From Pseudomonas fluorescens (lineage in GTDB: Bacteria; Pseudomonadota; Gammaproteobacteria; Pseudomonadales; Pseudomonadaceae), in NCBI RefSeq assembly GCF_902498065.1, contig NZ_CABVIR010000004.1, positions 310,001 to 374,000 of the forward strand: DNA of 64,000 nucleotides. Reading direction: 5' to 3'. Under the pieces are notes generated by a model that was given only the letters and a program-made list of their open reading frames with translations, was not told where the DNA came from and searched no databases. Positions 33,926 to 42,722 of this stretch are shown one piece after another. Made by a program: the position numbers and the translations under genes. Numbering within the stretch: position 1 is the stretch's first letter; the number at the start of each line of letters is the position of its first letter.

Positions 33926-34303
33926 TTAGCCCAGCAGGGTAGCCCAGCCTTCAACCACGTCACCGCCCCACTTGGCTTTCCACTCTTTCAGAGTTTTGTG
34001 GTTGCCACCTTTGGTTTCGATGACTTCGCCGTTGTGCGGGTTTTTGTATTGTTTAACTTTGCGAGCACGCTTGGTGCCAGTAGTTTTTACTGCGCCGCCG
34101 CGTGGTGCTTTGGTTTTGGATTCTGGATCCAACAGCGCAATGATGTCACGCAGGGACTTGGAGTATTCGCCCATCAGGGTGCGCAGTTTGCCTTCGAATT
34201 CCAGCTCGGTTTGCAGTTTGTCGTCTTGGGACAGGTTCTTCAAACGGGCTTGCAGCTCTTTGATAGCTTCTTCGGTGGCGCGATATTCGTTGATCAAGGA
34301 CAT
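33926..34303 (-). CDS. mvaT: H-NS-like nucleoid protein MvaT
   Basis: A 125-residue xenogeneic silencer. The N-terminal half is a long coiled coil for dimer/oligomer formation (MSLINEYRATEEAIKELQARLKNL in part), linked by a basic segment (KTTGTKRARKVKQ) to the AT-hook-like DNA-binding domain NPHNGEVIETKGGNHKTLKEWK. It binds AT-rich DNA and represses horizontally acquired and virulence genes; in PAO1 it is PA4315 in the same sbcB-mvaT-purU order. AAGGTAG lies 5 nt before the ATG. Upstream sequence is unusually AT-rich, compatible with autoregulation. Confidence 0.96.
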   Translation of the reverse strand: MSLINEYRATEEAIKELQARLKNLSQDDKLQTELEFEGKLRTLMGEYSKSLRDIIALLDPESKTKAPRGGAVKTTGTKRARKVKQYKNPHNGEVIETKGGNHKTLKEWKAKWGGDVVEGWATLLG

Positions 34304-34642
34304 GGGGACTACCTTATGTTAGGCGCTGGATGGCAGGGGACAGTGCGGCAATAATAGTCAGGGTGTTTCATCAAGTAAACATTTAAACCGGAGTTTATTT
34401 AAATTAGTTGTCGTGAATAGGGCACAGGCTGGATGTGCAGTTAAATAGTGTGACCCAGGTATCACAGATATTCACAATTGAGCACTTGAAGATTGGCAAC
34501 AAGAACACCATTGCGCGGGTGAACGGGGCTTTCAACGCTTGTGCCTGACGTCCTCGCACAACGCAAGGTGTCATCTATACTGCAGTTTTTTCGCGCAATC
34601 GCTAGAATGGCGGCCTTTGCGAAGTTCTGGAGTTTCCCCCTC
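34304..34642. other. 339-bp divergent region mvaT-purU
   Basis: Besides the mvaT promoter it includes AT-rich DNA around 34370-34410 (TTTAAACCGGAGTTTATTTAAA) and, near purU, a TAGAAT box at 34603-34608 that could serve as a -10 element for purU, 34 bp before its ATG. No RNA gene seen. Confidence 0.45.
34351..34379 (-). promoter_or_regulatory. Sigma-70 promoter of mvaT
   Basis: On the minus strand, TTTACT (34379-34374), 17 bp, then TATTAT (34356-34351), 48 bp before the mvaT ATG. Spacing is ideal and both hexamers match four or more consensus bases. The flanking 34365-34410 is strongly AT-rich, a plausible MvaT-binding tract. Confidence 0.65.
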
Positions 34643-35491
34643 ATGCGCACTTTTCGGCTGGTGATTGCTTGCCCGGACCGCGTCGGCATCGTTGCTAAAG
34701 TCAGTAACTTTCTGGCGTCACATAACGGCTGGATCACTGAAGCGAGCCATCACTCGGATAATCTCAGTGGCTGGTTCTTCATGCGTCACGAAATTCGGGC
34801 CGATTCTCTGCCTTTCGGTATCGAGGCTTTCCGCGAAGCGTTCGCGCCGATTGCCGAAGAGTTCTCGATGAACTGGCGCATTACCGATACCGCGCAGAAA
34901 AAGCGCGTGGTGTTGATGGCCAGTCGCGAGTCACATTGCCTGGCTGACTTGCTGCACCGCTGGCACAGCGATGAACTGGATTGCGAAATTTCCTGTGTGA
35001 TTTCCAACCATGATGATTTGCGCAGCATGGTCGAGTGGCACGGTATTCCGTACTACCACGTGCCGGTCAATCCGCAGGACAAAGAGCCGGCGTTCGCCGA
35101 AGTCTCGCGCCTGGTCAAACAGCACGATGCCGAAGTGGTGGTACTTGCCCGTTACATGCAAATCCTGCCGCCCGAGTTGTGCAGCGAATATGCGCACAAG
35201 GTCATCAACATCCACCACAGCTTCCTGCCGTCGTTCGTCGGGGCCAAGCCGTATCACCAGGCTTCCATGCGTGGGGTGAAGTTGATCGGTGCGACGTGCC
35301 ACTATGTCACCGAAGAACTGGATGCCGGCCCGATCATCGAGCAAGACGTGGTGCGTGTCAGCCATAGCGACAGCATCGAAGACATGGTGCGTTTCGGCCG
35401 TGACGTCGAGAAAATGGTGCTGGCCCGTGGTCTGCGTTATCACCTGGAAGACCGGGTGCTGGTGCATGGCAACAAGACCGTGGTGTTCTGA
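34643..35491 (+). CDS. purU: Formyltetrahydrofolate deformylase
   Basis: A 282-residue enzyme hydrolysing 10-formyl-THF to THF and formate. Residues 1-80 are an ACT domain (FRLVIACPDRVGIVAKVSNFLASHNGWI in parts); residues ~85-282 are the formyltransferase-like catalytic domain with the Asn-His-Asp set in VINIHHSFLPSFVGAKPY and EELDAGPIIEQD. The start MRTFRLVIA at 34643 has GGAG upstream; the longer frame lacks coding character. The enzyme balances one-carbon pools for purine and methionine synthesis. PAO1 PA4314 occupies the same position. Confidence 0.95.
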   Translation: MRTFRLVIACPDRVGIVAKVSNFLASHNGWITEASHHSDNLSGWFFMRHEIRADSLPFGIEAFREAFAPIAEEFSMNWRITDTAQKKRVVLMASRESHCLADLLHRWHSDELDCEISCVISNHDDLRSMVEWHGIPYYHVPVNPQDKEPAFAEVSRLVKQHDAEVVVLARYMQILPPELCSEYAHKVINIHHSFLPSFVGAKPYHQASMRGVKLIGATCHYVTEELDAGPIIEQDVVRVSHSDSIEDMVRFGRDVEKMVLARGLRYHLEDRVLVHGNKTVVF

Positions 35492-35515
35492 TACCCATAC
35501 GACACGGTTGAAATT

Positions 35516-35556
35516 CGAAGGGCCTGGGCGTTCAATCGCTCAGGCCCTTCGCCGTT
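35516..35556 (+). terminator. Terminator-like hairpin after purU
   Basis: An 11-bp stem CGAAGGGCCTG/CAGGCCCTTCG with a 14-nt loop (35516-35551). The following CCGTTT is only weakly U-rich, so termination may be partial; read-through would reach the small ORF at 35571. Confidence 0.6.
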
Positions 35557-35570
35557 TCTGCACTGAGGAC

Positions 35571-35774
35571 ATGACCATGGCCGATCCACTGGACAAAGCC
35601 ACTTCCAAAGCCCCCGCCACATTGGGGGAGGGGTGTTTGAGCCGCTATGACCCGGATGACTTGAGCCCTGAAGATGGCACGGAGTTTCCGGGGGCGGTGG
35701 AGTTGTGGGAGGCATTGAATCCCAAACCTGATATTGACCTTGCAGGAGCCAGCTTGCCGGCGAAGCGGTCTTGA
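35571..35774 (+). CDS. Small hypothetical protein, C-terminus REP-derived
   Basis: A 67-residue acidic protein (MTMADPLDKATSKAPATLGEG...) with TGAGG 3-7 nt before the ATG, plus a second ATG two codons later. The last dozen residues (AGASLPAKRS) are encoded by a half REP element (GGAGCCAGCTTGCCGGCGAAG), suggesting that a REP inserted near the original stop codon and replaced the tail. No domain recognised. Codon use upstream of the REP part looks genuine; existence as a protein is uncertain. Confidence 0.45.
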   Translation: MTMADPLDKATSKAPATLGEGCLSRYDPDDLSPEDGTEFPGAVELWEALNPKPDIDLAGASLPAKRS

Positions 35775-35877
35775 GGTCTGGCGCCTGGCTGCTTTGATTG
35801 TGTACATATCCGTTTTTGCGGTAGCGGCTACCGTAACGGCGCCGCGAGGCGGCCCGTTTCTTCAAGCGTACGCATTC

Positions 35878-35981
35878 CCTGTGGGAGCTGGCTTGCCAGC
35901 GATGGACGTTAACGATAACGCGTGCTGTCTGAATGAACGCGCTGTCTGGCCCCCCATCGCTGGCAAGCCAGCTCCCACAGT
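35878..35981. repeat. REP pair, GCTGGC variant
   Basis: Outward-then-inward copies TGTGGGAGCTGGCTTGCCAGC and CATCGCTGGCAAGCCAGC..CCCACAG. Lies between the small ORF and the convergent YbhN-like gene; the 236 bp from 35775 to 36010 hold nothing else recognisable. Confidence 0.88.
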
Positions 35982-36010
35982 GGATTGTTGGCAGACGCCC
36001 TAAGTAAGCC

Positions 36011-37006
36011 CTAAGCCTGCCCAAACCTCATCAACTTCTTCAACAACGGCCGCCCAAGCATCAACAAAAACACCGGCCCCCCAACCACCAGATAAAAGTA
36101 ATACGTCACCGCCCGCCAAATCAGAATCGCCGCGGCCGCCGTGGATTTCCCCACCATGGGGGCCAGCAGCGCGGCCGAGGTCAATTCCGCAGCCCCTGCG
36201 CCGCCCGGCAACAGGCTGAATTGACCCGCGCTCAGCGAAAGCATCTGGATCAGAAAGCTCCACGCCCACTGCAAATCCGCACCGAGCCCGCGTAACGCCA
36301 GATACAACACGCTGTAGCGCAGGAGCCAATGCACGCAGGTCAGGGCAAACACCTTGATCAACGTCTGAACGGGCAACTTCAGCGTGTCAGTGAACGCCGC
36401 CAGAAAATGCAGGAGTTTTCGCGCCCAGCGCATTCGCGTGCTGCCTTTGACATTCAGGCGCACGAGCAGGCGCCCGCTCAGGCGAATCAACGACCTATGG
36501 TAGCGTGCGATCACCACGCAACTGAGCAGCCCGCCAAACATCGAAATGGCGCTGACCGTCAGCAACCACTCCATGCGTTCGCTGAGGTGCTGGAACAACG
36601 CATAAATCAGAATCCCGCTTAACGCGCAGAGAAAGAACAGCAGGTCGCTGAGTTGATCCATGGCGAAAACCGCGCTGCCCCGTGCCGGCCGCACCCCGTT
36701 GCGTGCCAGCAGCGCCATGATGGTGAGCGGTCCGCCACTGCCACCCGGTGTGGCGCAGTAGGCGAACTCGGCGGCCATCACCACGCCGAGGCTTTTGACC
36801 GGGCTGACCTTGTCGCGCTGATCACCCAGCAACAGGCGCAAGCGCATCGTGTTCACCACCCAGCACAGCAGGATCATGCCGAACATGATCAGCAACCAGC
36901 TCAATGGAAAGCTTTGCAACCTCGACCAGGTCTGGTTGCCGCCAAGCAGCAGCGGAATCAGCACCGCCGCGAGCAGCGCAACAAACAGCAGAATCCCCCG
37001 GCTCAT
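36011..37006 (-). CDS. YbhN/UPF0104-type membrane protein (lysylphosphatidylglycerol-synthase TM region)
   Basis: A 331-residue protein with about eight hydrophobic helices. Conserved family residues are seen in the helix-loop MAAEFAYCATPGGSGGPLTIM (~75-96) and in the QFSLLPGGAGAAELTSAALL segment (~245-265). Such proteins resemble the flippase part of MprF and are linked to lipid-linked substrate transport. The ATG at 37006 overlaps the upstream deacetylase stop by 4 bp; a much longer upstream frame is a shadow. Third gene of a glycosyltransferase-deacetylase operon, suggesting export of a glycosylated lipid. Confidence 0.85.
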   Translation of the reverse strand: MSRGILLFVALLAAVLIPLLLGGNQTWSRLQSFPLSWLLIMFGMILLCWVVNTMRLRLLLGDQRDKVSPVKSLGVVMAAEFAYCATPGGSGGPLTIMALLARNGVRPARGSAVFAMDQLSDLLFFLCALSGILIYALFQHLSERMEWLLTVSAISMFGGLLSCVVIARYHRSLIRLSGRLLVRLNVKGSTRMRWARKLLHFLAAFTDTLKLPVQTLIKVFALTCVHWLLRYSVLYLALRGLGADLQWAWSFLIQMLSLSAGQFSLLPGGAGAAELTSAALLAPMVGKSTAAAAILIWRAVTYYFYLVVGGPVFLLMLGRPLLKKLMRFGQA

Positions 37007-37767
37007 GCGGCGCGACCGACACGGTCGCCGTGCAGCGCCAGCCAACGAGCCTTGGTCATCGGCACGCGGCCTTCGTCGAGCAATCGCTTGAGGGTTTGCA
37101 GCCAGTAATCGCGCGCGAACCGATGTTGCATGTCCACGGGGTGCACGCCTAGACGAATCACCGGTGCCTGGCGCCAACGTTGTTCGCGCTGATCGCTGAC
37201 GAGCTTGGACAACCCTCGTCGCCATGCACTGCGCGCACTCCAGACCAGTCCCGGCGTATCGACCGGGGTGAAATCCGGTAGATGAAACAGATGTTGTGGA
37301 TCGCTGGTGTAACTCAGGGGTAACTGGCGCAAGGCCTGGCGCGTACCTTGACTCATCAGCCATGCCGGGGCGACGAAACCTTCGAGCGGCCAGTTGTAGC
37401 GACGGAACAGCTCGATACCTGCTCGCAGGCGCGCGAGCGCAGCGTCCTGGGACAGTGCGTAGAACTCGCCTTCGTGGGTATAAATGCGGCGCATGAACCA
37501 GTCTCGTGGCGTGATGGGCGGCGACTCATCATCACAATGAAAATAGCCGTGCAGCGCCAGTTCGTCACCTCGGGCGACACGGTTGGTCAGCACGCGGCGG
37601 AACCCCGGGTGTGCCTCCAGATCGTTGTGTCTGTGGAAGTCCGGCACCACCAGCCAGGTCATCGGCACCTCGCCCAAGGCGTCGACGGCTTCGACAAAAG
37701 GTTGGTAATCAGCCCAGGTGTGCGGCGCGACGTCATGCAGCACGAGTAACAGGCTGGGCGCGGTCAT
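37003..37767 (-). CDS. Polysaccharide deacetylase-like protein (DUF2334 type)
   Basis: A 254-residue NodB-fold protein. The catalytic/metal signature begins LLLVLHDVAPHTWADY (HDVAP; first Asp), and the zinc pair appears as LALHGYFH (HxxxH) near residue 90. A later block GFVAPAWLMS and a C-terminal GVHPVDMQH complete the family pattern. It would hydrolyse N- or O-acyl groups from a glycan. Start ATG at 37767 has GGTTGAG 5 nt upstream; ATG 37779 is an alternative. It is between the glycosyltransferase and the YbhN-like gene, all overlapping or nearly so. Confidence 0.87.
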   Translation of the reverse strand: MTAPSLLLVLHDVAPHTWADYQPFVEAVDALGEVPMTWLVVPDFHRHNDLEAHPGFRRVLTNRVARGDELALHGYFHCDDESPPITPRDWFMRRIYTHEGEFYALSQDAALARLRAGIELFRRYNWPLEGFVAPAWLMSQGTRQALRQLPLSYTSDPQHLFHLPDFTPVDTPGLVWSARSAWRRGLSKLVSDQREQRWRQAPVIRLGVHPVDMQHRFARDYWLQTLKRLLDEGRVPMTKARWLALHGDRVGRAA

Positions 37768-37771
37768 GGGC

Positions 37772-38893
37772 TCAACCATTGGAGGCCAGCGGCCATTGGC
37801 TGCCGAGGACGGCGTGATAATGGCCCAACAGGCTGTTGACTACCGTGTCCCACGAGTAATGCCGTTCGACATGGAGGCGCGCCTGTTGGCCTAACGCGGC
37901 ACTGCCCGAACTGAACAGTTCCCGTACCGCATTGGCCATCGCCCCCGGGTCGTTCGGCGTGCAAAGCAGTCCGCATTCCTTGTTGATGAGTTCCTCAAAG
38001 GCCCCGGCCGCCACGGCCACCACCGGAATGCCGCACGCCATGGCTTCGAGGATCACCAGGCCAAATGTTTCCTGATCGCCGGCATGCAGCAGCGCATCGG
38101 CACTGGCCATCAGTCTTGCGACTTGTGTCGCCGGACAGAACTCATCGACCACCGTCACGTTTTCCGGCACCACCGCCGGCATCGAAGAACCCACCAGCAG
38201 CAAGTGATAGCGGCGGCCCAGGCGCTTCATGCAGTCGAGCAACACCGGCAGGTTTTTTTCCTTGGAGCCGCGCCCGGCAAAAATCATCAGATGGGTATTT
38301 TCATCGATACCCAATTCTGCGCGCAGGCCCGGGTCTCGGGCGTCGGGATGGAAGGTGTGCAGGTCGACCCCCAGGGGTTGTACGAAAACGTTCTTCACCC
38401 CGAGGCTGATCAGTTTGTCGGCCATGATCCGGCTCGGCGCCAAGACCCGGTCGAAGTTGCCGTAGAGCTTTTTGACATACGCTTCGACGTTGGCTGTGAC
38501 CCAATTGCCCATGCGATTGCTCACCAGCAGCGGCAAGTCCGAGTGATAGAAGCCGATCACGGGTACATCGAGTTGGCGCCGGGCATCCAGTGCCGCCCAG
38601 GCTGTGAGGTACGGGTCGCCGACTTCGATCAGATCGGGCTGCAAATCCTGCAGGACATTTCGCCAAGGAGCGAGACGGAGAGGGAAGCGATAACCCCTGC
38701 CGAAGGGCAGGGCGGGGGCCGGAACCGTGTAAACGCCATCCTGTTCAGTCAGGTTGGAACCGGGAATCAACAGGCTGTGGCGAATGCCGGGCTTGACGCC
38801 CAGGCGACGGTGTTTTGCATCCAGATACGTGCGCACGCCACCGCTGGCAGGGGCGTAGAACATGGTTATGTCAGCGATATGCACGATGAACAT
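37772..38893 (-). CDS. Glycosyltransferase family 4
   Basis: A 373-residue GT-B enzyme. The acceptor half starts VHIADITMFYAPASGGVRTYLDAK with the GGV turn; the donor half has LMIFAGRGSKEKNLPVLLDCM and the E-x7-E motif in HAGDQETFGLVILEAMACGIPVVA (E and E at ~290-298), typical of retaining GT4 enzymes. First gene of the operon, its product likely adds a sugar to a lipid or exported glycan, which the deacetylase then trims and the YbhN-like protein may move. In PAO1 comparable genes lie between purU and pctB. Acceptor and sugar are unknown. Confidence 0.9.
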   Translation of the reverse strand: MFIVHIADITMFYAPASGGVRTYLDAKHRRLGVKPGIRHSLLIPGSNLTEQDGVYTVPAPALPFGRGYRFPLRLAPWRNVLQDLQPDLIEVGDPYLTAWAALDARRQLDVPVIGFYHSDLPLLVSNRMGNWVTANVEAYVKKLYGNFDRVLAPSRIMADKLISLGVKNVFVQPLGVDLHTFHPDARDPGLRAELGIDENTHLMIFAGRGSKEKNLPVLLDCMKRLGRRYHLLLVGSSMPAVVPENVTVVDEFCPATQVARLMASADALLHAGDQETFGLVILEAMACGIPVVAVAAGAFEELINKECGLLCTPNDPGAMANAVRELFSSGSAALGQQARLHVERHYSWDTVVNSLLGHYHAVLGSQWPLASNG

Positions 38894-39003
38894 CCCTCCG
38901 GTCCCGTGGCGCTCCCTCGGTTGACCTTTATGAAGGATAGATGTTCGGTTGGGGTTTTGTGGCGGGGATGTCGGCGAGGTTTTTGCGGTGTGTTACAGGC
39001 CGC

Positions 39004-39096
39004 CATCGCGGGCAAGCCCGCTCCCACAATGATTTTTGGTGGACACTAATTATGTGTACGACTGAGATCACTGTGGGAGCGGGCTTGCCCGCGAAG
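39004..39096. repeat. REP pair, GCGGGC variant
   Basis: CATCGCGGGCAAGCCCGC..CCCACA and TGTGGGAGCGGGCTTGCCCGC with a 42-bp spacer resembling that at 49288 (shared TGTGTACGAC and ATCAC). It lies just after the chemoreceptor gene (minus strand) and upstream of the glycosyltransferase operon. Confidence 0.88.
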
Positions 39097-39113
39097 GGGC
39101 CCGCAAGAGCGAC

Positions 39114-41003
39114 TTAAATCCTGAAACTACCTACCAACTGCTTGAGACGTGCCGCCTGCTGTTCCAGGTCCGAGCACGCCCGCAACGTCGATTGCAGGTT
39201 TTCCACGCCTTCCTGGTTCAGCGTATTGATCTCGGTGATGTCGACATTGATCGACTCGACCACCGCCGTCTGTTCCTCGGTCGCCGTCGCCACGGACTGG
39301 TTCATCCCGTCAATCTCGCCAATACGCAACGTCACGCTGTTCAGGCGTTCGCCCGCCAGGTTGGCGATTTCCACGCTGTCCTGACTGTGGCGCTGGCTGT
39401 CGCTCATGGTGCTGACGGATTCGCGGGCGCCGACTTGCAGCTCCTCGATCATGGTCTGCACCTGCTGCGCCGATTCCTGCGTGCGGTGCGCCAGATTGCG
39501 CACCTCATCCGCCACCACGGCAAAACCACGCCCGGCTTCACCGGCACGGGCCGCTTCGATCGCGGCGTTGAGCGCCAGCAGGTTGGTTTGCTGGGAAATG
39601 CTGGTGATCACTTCGAGAATCTGCCCGATGTTCACGGTTTTGCTGTTCAGCGATTCGATGTTGGTACTCGAAGCGCTGAGCATGCTCGACAGTTGGTTCA
39701 TCGCGACAATGCTGCGATCCACCACTTGTTGGCCGTCTTCGGCGAGACTGCGGGCATCGCTGGCCTGACTCGACGCCTGGGCGGCGTTGCGCGCGATTTC
39801 CTGCGCAGCGGCACCGAGCTGATTGATGGCGGCGGCGACGCTGCTGGTGCGCGAAGCTTGCTGGTCGGAGTTGTACATCGACGAGTTGGACGCGGCGACT
39901 ACGCGCAGCGCCACTTCGTTGACCTGGCCGGTAGCCGAAGACACTTCGCGGATCGAGGTGTGGATGCGCTCCACGAAACGGTTGAACGCGGTGCCGAGCA
40001 AACCGAATTCATCGTTGTTCTGGATAGTCAGGCGTTTGGTCAGGTCGCCCTCACCATCGGCGATATCGGCCATGGCGCGGGTCATGACATGCAGCGGCTG
40101 GATCAGGATGCGGATCAACATGCCCAGCAAGGCGATGATGATCGCGACCGCAATGACGGTCGCAACGACCGCCGAGGCGCGGAATTCGCTGAGCTTCGCG
40201 AAGGCTTTGTCTTTATCCACCGACAGACCGATGTACCAGTTGACGGAAGACAGGCCTTTGATCGGGGTGAAGGTGACGATGCGGGTTTTGCCATCGGCTT
40301 CGACTTCACTGAAGTCGCTGCTGATGCGTGGCGTGTTTTTCGGATACGCCTCGGTCAGGGACTTCATCACCAGCGCTTTGTCCGGGTGCGCCAGGATCTT
40401 GCCGTCGGCGCTGACCAGAAAGGCATAGCCCATGCCATCGAAGTCCAGCGCATTCAGGCTGTCGGCGATCACTTGAAGACTCAGGTCACCACCGACCACA
40501 CCGATATTTTGACCGTCCTTGAGCACGCTGTTGACGATGGAAATGACCAGTTGGCCAGACGCCAGATCGATGTAGGGTTCGGTCAGTGCCGAGCCGCTGG
40601 TGCTTTGGGCACTTTTGTACCAAGGGCGGGCGCGCGGGTCATAACCGTCCGGCATTTTGCTGTCCGGGCGAATGATGAAGGTGCCATCCTTGTTGCCCAG
40701 ATAAACGCCCATGAACGTCGACGCCATCGCCTTCTGCTCCAGCAACTTGGAGACGTTGCCGATTTCAGCGTTCAGCGCGACGTTCTGTGAGAGGTTTTCG
40801 ACCAGCAGACTGCGGCCGGTCAGCCAGGTCTGGATATTGTTGGCAGTCACACTGCCCATTTCTTGCAGATAGTTGTCCAGGTCCTTGCGAATGGCGTTGC
40901 GCTGCAGATAGTCGTTGTACAGCGTGAACGAGGCGAACGCGGCAATGACGATGAGGGCGGCGGCAAGCAGGATTTTATGGCTGAAGCGCAGGTTTTTGTT
41001 CAT
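39114..41003 (-). CDS. Methyl-accepting chemotaxis protein, amino-acid receptor (PctA/B/C type)
   Basis: A 629-residue receptor, the same length as PAO1 PctA. TM1 ~8-30; periplasmic dCache ligand domain ~35-275; TM2 ~282-304; HAMP ~305-360; cytoplasmic signalling rod with the CheA/CheW tip EAARAGEAGRGFAVVADEVRNLA. The dCache amino-acid motif is intact: R-W-Y in DPRARPWYKSA, Y and D in TEPYIDLASG, and Asp in VVGGDLSL, residues that hold the ligand's amino and carboxyl groups. L-amino acids are thus the expected attractants. Start MNKNLRFSHK at 41003. No CheR-tethering pentapeptide at the C-terminus (VGSFRI). Confidence 0.92.
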   Translation of the reverse strand: MNKNLRFSHKILLAAALIVIAAFASFTLYNDYLQRNAIRKDLDNYLQEMGSVTANNIQTWLTGRSLLVENLSQNVALNAEIGNVSKLLEQKAMASTFMGVYLGNKDGTFIIRPDSKMPDGYDPRARPWYKSAQSTSGSALTEPYIDLASGQLVISIVNSVLKDGQNIGVVGGDLSLQVIADSLNALDFDGMGYAFLVSADGKILAHPDKALVMKSLTEAYPKNTPRISSDFSEVEADGKTRIVTFTPIKGLSSVNWYIGLSVDKDKAFAKLSEFRASAVVATVIAVAIIIALLGMLIRILIQPLHVMTRAMADIADGEGDLTKRLTIQNNDEFGLLGTAFNRFVERIHTSIREVSSATGQVNEVALRVVAASNSSMYNSDQQASRTSSVAAAINQLGAAAQEIARNAAQASSQASDARSLAEDGQQVVDRSIVAMNQLSSMLSASSTNIESLNSKTVNIGQILEVITSISQQTNLLALNAAIEAARAGEAGRGFAVVADEVRNLAHRTQESAQQVQTMIEELQVGARESVSTMSDSQRHSQDSVEIANLAGERLNSVTLRIGEIDGMNQSVATATEEQTAVVESINVDITEINTLNQEGVENLQSTLRACSDLEQQAARLKQLVGSFRI

Positions 41004-41177
41004 GGCTTGGGGTTCCGCTAAGGTCTTAATGCCCAAGGCGTGCTTTTATAAGGAAGCGCACTGTGGGCGGTCATGAAAACAAGCTGATATTTCCGTCCTC
41101 TCCTTAGGGGGATTACCGAGGCTTTTCAGTCTTTTATATCGGCCGCGCAGGATCAAAGATTAACCAAAGGTGACCAA

Positions 41178-42665
41178 ATGCCTGATTCCTCTCAACTTGT
41201 TATCGGTGCCGATCTCGCGGGGCAACCGATCGCCCAGGCCATGCGTCTGGCGAATCGTCATGGACTGGTCGCGGGCGCAACGGGGACCGGCAAGACCGTC
41301 ACCCTGCAAAAACTGGCCGAAGCGTTCAGTGATGCTGGCGTGGCCGTGTTTGCGGCGGATATCAAAGGTGACCTGTGTGGTCTTGGCGCGGCCGGCAACC
41401 CTCAAGGCAAAATTGCCGAGCGTATCACCGGGATGCCCTGGCTGAATCACACGCCGCAGGCGTACCCGGTCACCTTGTGGGACATACAAGGTCAGTCCGG
41501 TCATCCATTGCGTACAACCTTGAGCGAAATGGGGCCGCTGTTGATTGGCGCCCTGCTGGAGTTGACCGACAGCCAGCAATCGGCGCTGTATGCGGCGTTC
41601 AAAGTCGCGGACCGCGAAGGCCTGTTGCTGCTGGACTTGAAGGATCTGAAGGCGCTGCTCAATCACCTGCGTGACCACCCCGAATCGCTGGGCGATGACG
41701 CCGCGTTGATGACCACGGGTTCCAGCCAGGCCCTGTTGCGTCGATTGGCGACCCTGGAGCAACAAGGCGCTGAAGCCTTGTTCGGCGAGCCCGCGCTGCA
41801 ACTCGAAGACATTCTGCAACCCACCGCCGAGGGGCGTGGGCGCATTCACTTGCTCGATGCCAGTCGTCTGGTGCATGAGGCGCCGAAAGTCTATGCGACG
41901 TTCCTGCTGTGGCTGCTGGCTGAACTGTTCGAGCAACTGCCGGAGCGCGGCGATGCCGACAAACCGCTGCTGGCGCTGTTTTTCGACGAAGCGCATTTGT
42001 TGTTCGCCGATACGCCGAAGGCGTTGCAGGAGCGACTGGAGCAAGTCGTGCGGTTGATTCGCTCGAAAGGCGTGGGCGTGTATTTCGTCACCCAATCGCC
42101 GGGCGATTTGCCGGATGACGTGCTGGCGCAGCTCGGCCTGCGCATCCAGCATGGCTTGCGTGCGTTCACCGCCAAGGAGCAGAAATCCCTGCGTGCGGTG
42201 GCCGATGGTTTCCGGCCAAACCCGGCGTTCGACACCTTGTCGGTGTTGACCGAACTGGGGATTGGCGAGGCGCTGGTCGGCACGTTGCAGGACAAGGGCA
42301 CGCCGGAAATGGTCCAGCGCGTATTGGTCGCGCCGCCGCAATCGCGGATCGGACCGCTGAGTGAAACCGAGCGCACCGTGCTGATCGCCGGCTCGCCGTT
42401 CAAAGGGCGGTATGACAAACCGGTGGACCGCGAATCGGCCTATGAAGTGCTGATGGGGCGCAAAGGCTTGGCGCCAGAAGCCGAACCGGCGCCGGGCAAA
42501 CCTGCACCAGAGGAACCGAGCTTCACCGACAAGGCGGGGGAATTCCTCGGCACGGCGGCGGGGCAGGCGTTGAAATCGGCGATGCGACAGGCGGCCAATC
42601 AGTTGGGGCGGCAGTTGGTGCGGGGGTTGATGGGCTCGCTGCTCGGCGGCAGCAAGCGCCGCTAG
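41178..42665 (+). CDS. HerA-like ATPase, YjgR/DUF853 family
   Basis: A 495-residue P-loop ATPase: Walker A AGATGTGKTV (~33-42), DIKGDLCGL (~61), Walker B LLALFFDEAHLLF (~265-277) and arginine-rich sensor VVRLIRSKGVGVYFVTQSP. The C-terminal ~80 residues are a Pro/Ala/Glu-rich linker and a short helix rich in basic residues. Distant relatives (HerA) are DNA translocases, but YjgR proteins have no established role. AAAGGTGA precedes the ATG. It stands alone, divergent from the chemoreceptor, with 174 bp of promoter space. Confidence 0.9.
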   Translation: MPDSSQLVIGADLAGQPIAQAMRLANRHGLVAGATGTGKTVTLQKLAEAFSDAGVAVFAADIKGDLCGLGAAGNPQGKIAERITGMPWLNHTPQAYPVTLWDIQGQSGHPLRTTLSEMGPLLIGALLELTDSQQSALYAAFKVADREGLLLLDLKDLKALLNHLRDHPESLGDDAALMTTGSSQALLRRLATLEQQGAEALFGEPALQLEDILQPTAEGRGRIHLLDASRLVHEAPKVYATFLLWLLAELFEQLPERGDADKPLLALFFDEAHLLFADTPKALQERLEQVVRLIRSKGVGVYFVTQSPGDLPDDVLAQLGLRIQHGLRAFTAKEQKSLRAVADGFRPNPAFDTLSVLTELGIGEALVGTLQDKGTPEMVQRVLVAPPQSRIGPLSETERTVLIAGSPFKGRYDKPVDRESAYEVLMGRKGLAPEAEPAPGKPAPEEPSFTDKAGEFLGTAAGQALKSAMRQAANQLGRQLVRGLMGSLLGGSKRR

Positions 42666-42683
42666 CAAGCGGGCACGGTCAAA

Positions 42684-42711
42684 TGTGGGAGCGAGCCTGC
42701 TCGCTCCCACA
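42684..42711. repeat. Compact REP hairpin
   Basis: GTGGGAGCGAG, 4 nt, CTCGCTCCCAC: two REP copies collapsed into one hairpin of 11-12 bp with loop CCTG. It sits between the convergent yjgR-like and dciA-like genes and could end both transcripts. Confidence 0.85.
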
Positions 42712-42722
42712 TGGGTTAGATG

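Noticed and set aside
36011..37363. A 119-residue upstream extension of the YbhN-like gene
   Set aside because: It overlaps the deacetylase gene in another frame and reads as Arg/Ser/Thr-rich nonsense; the hydrophobic protein starts naturally at 37006 with an ATGA overlap.
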